Assembly (NCBI RefSeq): GCF_019443125.1
Contig: NZ_JAHYXK010000014.1
Span: 1 to 64,000, forward strand
Direction of reading: 5' to 3'
DNA: 64,000 nucleotides
DNA from: Pontibacter aydingkolensis
GTDB lineage: Bacteria > Bacteroidota > Bacteroidia > Cytophagales > Hymenobacteraceae
Shown here: one piece after another, positions 36,956 through 44,376 of the stretch
Position numbering within the stretch: position 1 is the stretch's first letter
How the letters are laid out: the number at the start of each line of letters is the position of its first letter
Notes under the pieces: generated by a model
Told to the model about the DNA's origin: nothing
What the model saw: only the letters and a program-made list of their open reading frames with translations
Databases searched by the model: none
Position numbers and translations under genes: made by a program

Positions 36956-38209
36956 TTAGTTCTTATAAACAGCGCTGGCCACGTTACTTTGCTCACCATC
37001 ATCTGGCTTATCAGGTTGGGCTGGGTATAAAAACTGCTTTATATCTTTCAGGTATCTTAGGCTACCGTTAGGCAGATTACTAAGTACAATAAGCGCGCTG
37101 TGGTCTTTTGGGTTTCGCAGCAGATAAGTGGTATAGCCATGCCATAAGCCTGCGTGGTACACAACAGTATCGCCGCTTTCAAGATGCCCGATGCGCCAGC
37201 CAAATCCGTAGTCTTCTTTTATTTTCTTTTCCTGGCGGGTACCGGTAAAGGCTTCTTCCAGGGTTTCTCTCTTAACAAGTTTTTGCGTGTAAAGTGCCTG
37301 GTCCCATTTATAGAGGTCCTCTACTGTTGAGTACATTCCTTTGTCGCCTAGTACGGTATCCAGGTAATCCGGCCACCGCTTTTGTCTGCCGCCTGTATGG
37401 CCTGTGGCTACCCTTTCCGTTTGTGCTATTAGCTCATCGTTAAACGTAAAGGTATTGTTCATTTGTAACGGCTCGAAAATATGTTTTTGCAGAAAGGTGG
37501 CGAACGGCACACCTGAAGCTTTTTCAACGATAGAGGCAAGTATAAAATAACCTGTATTACTGTAATTAAAGCGTGTATTCGGCTGGAGGTAAATAGCAGG
37601 CTTATGTTCTGCCATCAGGTTCAGTACATCATCGTTTGTAATAGGCTTGCTACGGTCGGGCCAGAGCTCATCACTGAAATAAGTATAGTTAGGCAAGCCA
37701 GACTGATGCGTGAGCAGTTGCCTTATGGTAATGCCATGGTAAGGAAATGAAGGAATGTACTGCTGCACACTGTCATCGTATTGGAGTTTGCCCTGCTCCT
37801 GCAGCATCATAATGGCCATAGCCGTAAACTGCTTGGACACCGAAGCCAGCTGGAAAGCAGTTTGTGTGGTCAGTGAATCTTTGCGGTGGAAATCGGCAAA
37901 GCCAAAAGCTCCTTTGTAAACTACCTCGTCGTATTTGGTAACCAGCACGGTTCCGTTAAAGCCTTTTCGCTTGTGTAAGTGTTTAAATATAGAATCGAGG
38001 TGTAGTCCTAGCTTACGGGCACTATCTGCTGTAAAGTATGCCGGCACAGCTACCCGCTGCCTGGTGTCCTCTTCAGGCAAAACACGCTTTACCGCAACTT
38101 CCTTTTTTGTTTCCTGACAAGAGGCCAGTGAAAGACAGAAAAGAAATGCCGTAATGCATTTAAGCAAAAGAAATTGTACTCTAAAGAAAATCATACCCAA
38201 ATCTACCAA
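36956..38209 (-). CDS. Class C beta-lactamase-like serine hydrolase lipoprotein
   Basis: 417 residues with a lipobox (FCLSLASCQE, Cys near 31). Catalytic motifs of the class C/esterase group are LASVSKQFT (SxxK), NYSNTGYF (YxN) and HAGLWHG (HxG in place of KTG). Family proteins include D-aminopeptidases, esterases and penicillin-binding-protein-4-like enzymes. The HxG form argues against true beta-lactamase activity. ITIRQLLTHQSGLPNY is also typical. Periplasmic or surface, substrate unknown. The C-terminus (PAQPDKPDDGEQS) is a hydrophilic tail. Confidence 0.88.
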   Translation of the reverse strand: MVDLGMIFFRVQFLLLKCITAFLFCLSLASCQETKKEVAVKRVLPEEDTRQRVAVPAYFTADSARKLGLHLDSIFKHLHKRKGFNGTVLVTKYDEVVYKGAFGFADFHRKDSLTTQTAFQLASVSKQFTAMAIMMLQEQGKLQYDDSVQQYIPSFPYHGITIRQLLTHQSGLPNYTYFSDELWPDRSKPITNDDVLNLMAEHKPAIYLQPNTRFNYSNTGYFILASIVEKASGVPFATFLQKHIFEPLQMNNTFTFNDELIAQTERVATGHTGGRQKRWPDYLDTVLGDKGMYSTVEDLYKWDQALYTQKLVKRETLEEAFTGTRQEKKIKEDYGFGWRIGHLESGDTVVYHAGLWHGYTTYLLRNPKDHSALIVLSNLPNGSLRYLKDIKQFLYPAQPDKPDDGEQSNVASAVYKN

Positions 38210-38522
38210 CAGTTATCCAACTCTAAATATAGCCTAACTTCCGGATTTTTGTAAAACAAATAGTCAGAAACACTTATTTAACGCAGGGTTGGCAGCTGTA
38301 TTGCAACAACATTTAAATCTTAAACAAGGGTTATACTTTCATAAAAGTTTAAAACTATCTGCATTTATTTTGCATTCCGGCCTGAGGCGGCTACTAAACT
38401 AAAGGATAAGTATAAGGGTAAATCTGTACATGATAGCTTACTGCAATTCCGATCTCCAGAAGCTTATAGAAAGCCAGGGCTACAAATGCATATACTTCCT
38501 GTAGCCCCGGCGAATTAAAAGC
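38210..38522. other. Intergenic region downstream of the aromatic operon
   Basis: About 310 bp between two minus-strand genes. Contains a terminator-like hairpin at 38474-38510; the promoter of the serine hydrolase gene is expected here but was not located. Confidence 0.45.
38474..38510 (-). terminator. Hairpin after the aromatic biosynthesis operon
   Basis: CCAGGGCTACA (38474-38484) pairs with TGTAGCCCCGG (38500-38510) at 10 of 11 positions. It lies 12 nt after the stop of the fused gene on the minus strand. The T-run is weak. Confidence 0.5.
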
Positions 38523-40508
38523 CTATACTTTGGGCTCGTTCATAACCGCACTTTGGTGGTTAATAGACTCCTGGTGCACGGCCTTGAGGTATTTCTCAAT
38601 AAAGTCACGGCTGAGGCCCAGCTTTTCGCCTTGCTTAAACGACTTATCCAGTACATCGTTCCAGCGGGACGCCTGTAGAATGGTCAGCCTGTTGTCTTTT
38701 TTATACTGGCCTATATTCTCTACTACCTGCATGCGCTGTGAAAGTATAGTCAGCAGTTCACTATCAAACTGGTCTACCTGGTTGCGAAGCTCTTGCAGGG
38801 TATCATCGGTTATTACCTTATCAGAGTAGCCGTTTCTAAGTACCAGCCCGTCAATCATCTCTGCCAGCCTCTCGGGGGTCACCTGCTGTTTGGCATCACT
38901 CCATGCTTTGTCAGGATTGATGTGGCTTTCCAGCATAAGGCCGGTATAGTTCAGGTCCAGGGCCTGCTGCGAGATCTCTGCAAGTAATTCCCTGTTTCCA
39001 CAAATATGGCTCGGGTCGCAGATCATCGGGAGCTCAGGCATTCTTCTCTTCAGCTCTATCGGCAACTGCCATTGTGGTGCATTTCTATACTTTGTTTCGC
39101 CATACTTTGCGAACCCGCGGTGTATGGCACCCAGCTTTGTGATGCCTGCCCCACTTAGACGTTCGATGGCGCCTATCCATAGTTCCAGATCGGCATTAAT
39201 TGGATTTTTAACCAGCACAGGTATGTCAATGCCTTGTAACGCATCTGCTATTTCCTGCACCGAAAAAGGGTTTACAGTAGTCCGGGCACCTATCCAAAGT
39301 ATATCCACTCCATACTTTAAAGCCTCTTCCACGTGCTGCTTATTCGCAACCTCAACAGCAGTTTTCATTCCGGTGGCTTCCTTTGCTTTCTTCAGCCACT
39401 CCAGGCCAATGGTTCCTATACCTTCAAAGTTATTCGGCCTGGTGCGGGGTTTCCAGATACCTGCCCGCAGCACATCCACCTTGCCTGTGGCAGCCAGTTG
39501 CTGGCAGGTCTCCATTACCTGCGCTTCTGTTTCGGCACTGCAGGGGCCGCTTATAACCAAAGGCCGCTGCAAGCCCGGGAGCCAGTCAGAAATTGGGGTT
39601 ATCTCTATTTTGTCATCCTTCGATGCAGGCTTTACAAAGGGCTTCTGCCTGTTCTTGAGTTCTATACCATCTAGTATCCTGCTTATTTGGTTTGCCGTTG
39701 AGATCATGTCGTATGTTTCGGTAACCAACCCCTCGTCCACGGTTTCTTTAAACAGCAGCAACTGTTCAATGTATGCATCAAGCGCTGCCGAAACATGTCT
39801 GGCATTCTGACCCAAGATAGGTGCCCACATATCCGGTGAGCTTTTTGCAAGCCTTACAGTAGAGGCAAAACCACTGCCTGCCAAGTTAAAAATGCTCTTT
39901 TCGTCTTTCTCGATCTTTAACACGGTTAAGCCCAGTGCAAAAGAGGTGATGTGGGAAAGGTGCGACACAAAGGCTATGTGTCGGTCATGCTCCCTGGCCT
40001 CCATGTGCACAGTATCCATTTTAAGGGCTGAGAATAACTCTTCCGCTTTTTTTACTGCATTTTCATCACTTTCTGCAGCGTTGCAGATGATATTCACCTT
40101 GTTATCGAACAGCTTGTTATGCGCAGCCTCAGGGCCTGTGTTTTCGGTACCTGCAATGGGGTGGCACGCAACAAACTGCTTCCGGCGGGAATGCTCCTCT
40201 ACTGCTTTACAAATGTGCTCCTTTGTTGAGCCCACATCAAGTATAATCGTGTCATCTTTAACTCGATCTAAAAGATTTAGAAGAATGCCAGGCGCCACAT
40301 CAACCGGGGTGGCTACAATAATCAGGTCACATTTTTCCGCTATTCCGGCCAGGTTACTTTCTTCCTGAATAATACCTATACTTTTAGCTATCCGGAGGTG
40401 TTCCGGGTTATTATCTGCCCCAATGATCTTATTTGCAAAACCTCTTTGTTTCAGGTCCAATGCCATGGAGCCACCTATCAGGCCTGTTCCTACTATACCT
40501 ACTATCAT
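38523..40508 (-). CDS. Trifunctional fusion: prephenate dehydrogenase, DAHP synthase, chorismate mutase
   Basis: 661 residues carrying three enzymes of aromatic amino-acid synthesis. Residues 1-285 are a prephenate dehydrogenase (NAD-binding GTGLIGGS at 7-14; HPIAGTENTGPEAA near 116, active-site His). Residues about 300-560 are a DAHP synthase of the KDO8P-like type (SGPCSAE 320-326, KPRTRP 353-358, DPSHICGN 498-505). Residues about 568-650 are an AroQ-type chorismate mutase (LRNQVDQFDSELLTILSQRM). The chain thus holds the first step of the shikimate pathway and two steps from chorismate toward tyrosine. In many Bacteroidota the dehydrogenase is a separate gene. Starts by a 4-nt overlap with the aminotransferase gene. 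Expression is expected to be set by the tandem attenuators upstream. Confidence 0.93.
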   Translation of the reverse strand: MIVGIVGTGLIGGSMALDLKQRGFANKIIGADNNPEHLRIAKSIGIIQEESNLAGIAEKCDLIIVATPVDVAPGILLNLLDRVKDDTIILDVGSTKEHICKAVEEHSRRKQFVACHPIAGTENTGPEAAHNKLFDNKVNIICNAAESDENAVKKAEELFSALKMDTVHMEAREHDRHIAFVSHLSHITSFALGLTVLKIEKDEKSIFNLAGSGFASTVRLAKSSPDMWAPILGQNARHVSAALDAYIEQLLLFKETVDEGLVTETYDMISTANQISRILDGIELKNRQKPFVKPASKDDKIEITPISDWLPGLQRPLVISGPCSAETEAQVMETCQQLAATGKVDVLRAGIWKPRTRPNNFEGIGTIGLEWLKKAKEATGMKTAVEVANKQHVEEALKYGVDILWIGARTTVNPFSVQEIADALQGIDIPVLVKNPINADLELWIGAIERLSGAGITKLGAIHRGFAKYGETKYRNAPQWQLPIELKRRMPELPMICDPSHICGNRELLAEISQQALDLNYTGLMLESHINPDKAWSDAKQQVTPERLAEMIDGLVLRNGYSDKVITDDTLQELRNQVDQFDSELLTILSQRMQVVENIGQYKKDNRLTILQASRWNDVLDKSFKQGEKLGLSRDFIEKYLKAVHQESINHQSAVMNEPKV

Positions 40509-41683
40509 GCTTGATTTATATTAATGTTTTTAAACTCTTTAATTCTTTCCAGTGCTGCACTCAGACGTTCTGTTTCTGAGCAAAGCGATATTCTGATGTA
40601 CCTGTCTCCGTTTGATCCGAAAATGAACCCAGGTGTTATAAAGACACCGGCCTTGTAGAGAATGTCATCTACCAGTTGTGCCACATCCTTTACCTCGTCA
40701 CTGACTTTACCCCACACAAACAGCCCCACCTGTTCTTTATTAAAAGTACAGTTCAGCTCATCCATCATCTGCCAGACAATATCCCTTCGCTCTTTGTAAA
40801 CATTATTCAGGGTGTCGTACCACTCCCGGGGCTGCTTTAAGGCCTCTACAGCTGCCATTTGTGTGCCCAGGAACATGCCCGAATCCACGTTGCTTTTAGC
40901 TATCAGAATGTTGTTGATATGGCTGCGATGGCCAGCTACCATTCCCACTCTCCAGCCAGCCATGTTATGCGATTTGCTAAGCGAGTTGAGTTCCAGCACA
41001 TATTCAGAAATGCCTCTCTCCGAAAAGATACTTAGTGGTGTATCATTAAGTATAAAACTGTAAGGATTGTCGTGGCAGAGTAAGATGTTGTTACGCTCAG
41101 CAAAATTCACAAGTCCGTCCATAGCCTGTGCTGTGCCCTTTGCCCCTGTAGGCATATGCGGATAATTCACCCACATGAGTTTTACCTTGCTCAGGTCCTG
41201 GTCTTGTAAAGCCTCCAGGTCAGGCAGCCAATCCTTTTCTTCGGTAAGATCATAATACCTGACCACGCCACCTGCAATCCTGGTTGCCGCTGCATAAGCC
41301 GGATAGCCGGGGTTCGGGACAAGAACTTCATCGCCTTCGTTTACATAAGTATTCGAGATGTAGCTAATGCCTTCTTTAGAGCCCATGAGCGGAAGCACCT
41401 CTGTATCAGGATCCAGGGCAACAGTATAATACTTTGCATACCACTCACTGAAAGCCTTCCGTAACGCAGGTGTGCCTTTGTAGCTTTGGTAGCCATGCCC
41501 CTTTTTATTATTCGCAGCTGCGCAAAGTACTTCTACTGCGTCTTGCGGAGGCGCCATATCCGGACTTCCGATTCCAAGGTTAATAATGTCGTACCCTGCA
41601 GCATTAAGCTGTGCAATCTCCCCGAGCTTTCTCGAAAAATAGTACTCCTCAATGTGCTGCAGCCTTTTTGCTATGGTTATCAT
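40505..41683 (-). CDS. PLP-dependent class I/II aminotransferase (aromatic/aspartate type)
   Basis: 392 residues. Fold-type I motifs are NLGIGSPDMAPP (substrate loop), GYQSYKGTPALRKA, PNPGYPAY, NYPHMPTG, HDNPYSF and LNSLSKSHNMAGWRVG, where the Lys forms the PLP Schiff base; RISLC holds the carboxylate-binding Arg. It probably performs the final transamination of hydroxyphenylpyruvate or phenylpyruvate to Tyr or Phe, inferred from its 4-nt overlap with the prephenate dehydrogenase/DAHP synthase/mutase gene. First enzyme gene of the operon; no pheA is present in the window. The ATG lies 27 nt downstream of attenuator terminator 2. Confidence 0.9.
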   Translation of the reverse strand: MITIAKRLQHIEEYYFSRKLGEIAQLNAAGYDIINLGIGSPDMAPPQDAVEVLCAAANNKKGHGYQSYKGTPALRKAFSEWYAKYYTVALDPDTEVLPLMGSKEGISYISNTYVNEGDEVLVPNPGYPAYAAATRIAGGVVRYYDLTEEKDWLPDLEALQDQDLSKVKLMWVNYPHMPTGAKGTAQAMDGLVNFAERNNILLCHDNPYSFILNDTPLSIFSERGISEYVLELNSLSKSHNMAGWRVGMVAGHRSHINNILIAKSNVDSGMFLGTQMAAVEALKQPREWYDTLNNVYKERRDIVWQMMDELNCTFNKEQVGLFVWGKVSDEVKDVAQLVDDILYKAGVFITPGFIFGSNGDRYIRISLCSETERLSAALERIKEFKNININQA

Positions 41684-41716
41684 GTTTTGCTTTTATCTGT
41701 TTGTCCTTAAATAAAA

Positions 41717-41741
41717 AAGAGTCCGCCTTACGGGGACTCTT
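41717..41741 (-). terminator. Attenuator terminator 2
   Basis: On the minus strand AAGAGTCC (41741-41734) pairs with GGACTCTT (41724-41717), and the stem runs into TTTTTTAT. It lies 29 nt after the stop of leader peptide 2 and 33 nt before the aminotransferase ATG. The 5' arm AGAGTCCC can instead pair with GGGACATCT (41782-41774) inside the leader 2 gene with a single bulged A, a possible antiterminator. Confidence 0.8.
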
Positions 41742-41769
41742 CTTGCGTAAAATGCTTGTCAGATTTTTA

Positions 41770-41847
41770 CTATAGATGTCCCGCCTTCTTCTGCAGATAG
41801 AAGTAGTAATAGTAAAAAGTATAATATGTGTTTGTAAATGCCTGCAT
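41770..41847 (-). CDS. Leader peptide 2 (25 residues, Tyr/Phe-rich)
   Basis: ATG at 41847-41845, TAG at 41772-41770. The peptide begins MQAFTNT, continues YYTFYYYYFY and ends LQKKAGHL. It has seven Tyr and three Phe, ten aromatic residues in 25. Such runs mark regulatory codons of amino-acid-responsive attenuators, where a ribosome starved for charged tRNA-Tyr or tRNA-Phe stalls and shifts the RNA fold. It sits between the two terminators. Confidence 0.82.
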   Translation of the reverse strand: MQAFTNTYYTFYYYYFYLQKKAGHL

Positions 41848-41851
41848 TTGT

Positions 41852-41882
41852 ATAAATAAAAAAGCCTCCGTTTGGGAGGCTT
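41852..41882 (-). terminator. Attenuator terminator 1
   Basis: On the minus strand AAGCCTCC (41882-41875) pairs with GGAGGCTT (41869-41862) across a 5-nt loop and is followed by TTTTATTT. It lies 44 nt after the stop of leader peptide 1. Its 5' arm AGCCTCCC can also pair with GGGTGGCT (41922-41915) at 7 of 8 positions, forming an antiterminator. That segment overlaps the one that pairs with the leader 1 coding region. Confidence 0.85.
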
Positions 41883-41926
41883 CTCGTTTACATATATTTT
41901 ATGGTATACAGCTCAGCCACCCTTAT

Positions 41927-41977
41927 TTACATAAAGTAATAAAAGTAATAGGCTGTATAGTTTTGTGCTGTTCTCAT
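41927..41977 (-). CDS. Leader peptide 1 (16 residues, Tyr/Phe-rich)
   Basis: ATG at 41977-41975, TAA at 41929-41927. It encodes MRTAQNYTAYYFYYFM: five Tyr and two Phe, with a YYFYYF run at codons 10-15. Codons 7-9 (TAT ACA GCC) include TATACAGC (41959-41952), the perfect complement of GCTGTATA (41912-41905) downstream. Pairing of these would leave the terminator free, while ribosome stalling at the Tyr/Phe run should block it and favour the antiterminator. Too short to be a normal gene; attenuator role is strongly suggested. Confidence 0.85.
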   Translation of the reverse strand: MRTAQNYTAYYFYYFM

Positions 41978-41986
41978 TTCTGAAGG

Positions 41987-42017
41987 CTAATGTATTGTAA
42001 AATAATCAATATCAAAA
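41987..42017 (-). promoter_or_regulatory. Possible promoter of the aromatic operon
   Basis: On the minus strand TTTTG (42017-42013) is followed after 18 nt by TACATTAG (41994-41987), a partial match to the Bacteroidota -33/-7 pattern TTTG...TAnnTTTG. Transcription would start only a few bases before leader peptide 1, so an alternative promoter further upstream is possible. Confidence 0.3.
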
Positions 42018-42119
42018 GTTATTGCCAGCATTTTTTGTTTCTGAGTACCAGTATCTCTGGTAAAGTATACTTTATACTCTAACTCCGGCAAGGCAGTTAT
42101 CATGTACTACGCCAAAAAG

Positions 42120-42154
42120 AAAAAAGCTTAGCCTGTGGCGGGCTAAGCTTTTTT
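42120..42154. terminator. Strong terminator after the SulP gene
   Basis: AAAAAAGCTTAGCC (42120-42133) pairs over 14 bp with GGCTAAGCTTTTTT (42141-42154). The A/T flanks supply a T-run on both strands. It lies 25 nt past the stop of the minus-strand permease and separates it from the aromatic operon. Confidence 0.85.
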
Positions 42155-42178
42155 GGTTGTTAAATTACTTGTATTGAT

Positions 42179-43765
42179 TTAGGCAGACGCCTTTTTAAGG
42201 TGCTTTTCCAAGCCAATCGTTTCCAGCCTGATATTCTTATAGGCTGCAGTATTTCTGAATTCTTCAATGATCTCCAACACATCGTCGTCAATGTTAACGG
42301 AACGCGTAGCATCTATAACCACTTCTGAGTTAGGAGCTACGTGGTCCAGAGTAAGCATAATGCTGGCTTTGTTCAGGAAAGTAACTTCCTCTGAAAGCAC
42401 AAGCTCTACCTTTTCTCCTTCGTGGTGTGCTTCCTTGTCAATAAAGAATGGTGTTCTGTAATTATCGCGCAGGATGATAAACGCAGACACCGCACCACCG
42501 ATAACGATACCAGTGATCAGATCAGTGAACATAACAGCCAGGATGGTGGCAATGAAAGGTATAAACTGCCTTTTGCCGGCTTTGTACATTCTTTTGTAAA
42601 GCGCGTAAGAAGTCAGCTTATAACCTACCACAAACAACACCGCCGACAAAGAAGCCAAAGGTATCATGTTTATAATCAATGGGATAGTCATCACACATAT
42701 AAGCATAAGTGTACCGTGCGTGATCGTAGATAAAGGCGTTCTACCACCAGAGGTAACGTTGGCAGAAGTACGCACAATTACTGCTGTTACAGGCAAACCA
42801 CCGATAAAACCAGATACGATGTTACCGATACCCTGAGCCTTAAGCTCACGGTTGGTTGATGTCTTTCTTTTGTAAGGGTCTAACTTATCACCTGCCTCTG
42901 TACTAAGCAACGACTCTAAGCTAGCAATAAAAGCTATACTCAACGCTACGGTGTATAACTCCGGGTTAGTGATCTGTGAAAAGTCCGGGAAGGTGAAGAA
43001 CGAGAAGAACTCTGCCAAACCATCTGCAACAGGCAACTGTACCAGATGCCCGGCATCCAGTGCCAGCTCAGGAAAGTAAACTTTGTAAAGCTGGTTTATG
43101 CCAATACTAACAAGCACTGCGATCAAAGCAGATGGCACAAACCTGAAGAAAGTATACTTTTTTAAGAAAGGCTGGTCCCAGGCAAAAATAATAACCAAAG
43201 ATACCAACGTGATTATAGTGGCACCCAGGCTGATGTAGTCCACAATATTGCTGATTACAGCAAACACGTTTTCTATAAACCCGTCTTCCATACCTCCAAA
43301 AAGTCCTTCGCCACGATAACCAAAGGCATGAGGTATCTGGTTTATGATGAGGATAAGGCCGATAGATGCCAGGATACCTTTGATCATGGAGGACGGAAAG
43401 AAATAAGCAATAGTACCTGCCCGCATATAGCCAAGTATGATCTGGAAAATACCTGCGATGATGGTAGCACTGAGCACTATCTGGAATGAGCCCAACGACT
43501 GTATGGCGGTGAGCACTACAAGGGCCACACTAGCTGCCGGCCCGCTTACGTTGATCTTCGATCCGCTGACAAAACCAACCACAATACCACCCACTATTCC
43601 GGCAATGATACCTGAGAACAAAGGCGCACCCGAAGCAAGTGAAATGCCAAGGCACAGCGGCAGCGCGATCAGAAACACTACTAACCCCGACGGAAGGTCA
43701 GTTTTAACATGTGAAAAGAGGCCGCTTTTTATTTCGGAAGCCCCCCTTAATTCATTCTTTTCCAT
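42179..43765 (-). CDS. SulP-family anion permease with STAS domain
   Basis: About 528 residues from MEKNELRGASEIKSG, chosen over the longer open frame because it fits the family N-terminus. A dozen or more hydrophobic segments follow, with LPSGLVVFLIALPLCLGISLASGAPLFSGIIAGIVGG, GPAASVALVVLTAIQ and ESLLSTEAGDKLDPYKRKTSTNRELKAQGIGNIVSGFIGGLPVTAVIVRTSANVTSGGRTPLSTI as SulP blocks. A C-terminal STAS domain spans about 435-525 (DATRSVNIDDDVLEIIEEF). The family carries sulfate, bicarbonate or other anions with Na or H. No carbonic anhydrase or sulfate gene is adjacent, so the ion is open. Monocistronic. Confidence 0.92.
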   Translation of the reverse strand: MEKNELRGASEIKSGLFSHVKTDLPSGLVVFLIALPLCLGISLASGAPLFSGIIAGIVGGIVVGFVSGSKINVSGPAASVALVVLTAIQSLGSFQIVLSATIIAGIFQIILGYMRAGTIAYFFPSSMIKGILASIGLILIINQIPHAFGYRGEGLFGGMEDGFIENVFAVISNIVDYISLGATIITLVSLVIIFAWDQPFLKKYTFFRFVPSALIAVLVSIGINQLYKVYFPELALDAGHLVQLPVADGLAEFFSFFTFPDFSQITNPELYTVALSIAFIASLESLLSTEAGDKLDPYKRKTSTNRELKAQGIGNIVSGFIGGLPVTAVIVRTSANVTSGGRTPLSTITHGTLMLICVMTIPLIINMIPLASLSAVLFVVGYKLTSYALYKRMYKAGKRQFIPFIATILAVMFTDLITGIVIGGAVSAFIILRDNYRTPFFIDKEAHHEGEKVELVLSEEVTFLNKASIMLTLDHVAPNSEVVIDATRSVNIDDDVLEIIEEFRNTAAYKNIRLETIGLEKHLKKASA

Positions 43766-44376
43766 TATAAGTTTATTATTATTGAGAAATTGATTCTTTG
43801 TTGAGCAAAGCAACGACACAAACAGCAGACAAAAAATGCCTCTTACGGCTTTGAAACCTTGCTTTTATACTTTTAAACTACTTGCCTGCAACAGCACAAA
43901 TGTTGTCAGGATTATACTAAACTCATCTCATGCTGAGTAGCAGAGCTTGGTATCGTTTTATTAAAAAAATTCAAAAGGGTATTTTAGTGCGTACCAGAAT
44001 GGTAGGCACATCTTCTATTCCTGGCAGAAATAAAAATCAGGCAGGTAAGTAGGGAAATACAAACCACCTTACATCAGATTAAATCAATCCGGAGTATTGC
44101 CTGTATGTAGCGTTGTTGTAGTCATTGTGGCTGCAAAGGTAGGGTTTGCTTTCTTAATTTCCATCCCTCTTTTTATAATTTCTCTTAGAGTTTATAATGA
44201 TGCTCACATAATGGCTCCTATCCCACCTGATTCATAAGTCTCATCGTATTACTACTTACCGCAGGTTTTAAAGTCATGCCCTTATACTTCTCTTTTCATG
44301 ATCTGAAAGTATAAGTCTTCATTTTCTGGTTATACTTTACCATCATAATAAGGAAGCACTCTTTAGACGAGTCCTC
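43766..44376. other. Intergenic region, nothing identified
   Basis: About 610 bp between two minus-strand genes, AT-rich with several TATACT/AGTATA copies. The SulP promoter should lie here. No gene, clear hairpin or well-spaced promoter was seen. Confidence 0.4.

Larger units (their letters stand above)
41684..42178 (-). promoter_or_regulatory. Leader region with tandem Tyr/Phe attenuators
   Basis: In transcription order on the minus strand this region holds a possible promoter (42017-41987), leader peptide 1 (41977-41927), terminator 1 (41882-41852), leader peptide 2 (41847-41770), terminator 2 (41741-41710) and the aminotransferase ATG at 41683. This is the layout of two classical translation-coupled attenuators in series. 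Downstream pairing alternatives are described under the individual elements. The region upstream also holds the SulP terminator. Confidence 0.8.

Noticed and set aside
42061..42078. AAAGTATACTTTATACT as a regulatory dyad of the aromatic operon
   Set aside because: The word is over-represented throughout most of the window, so one instance here is not evidence for a specific operator.
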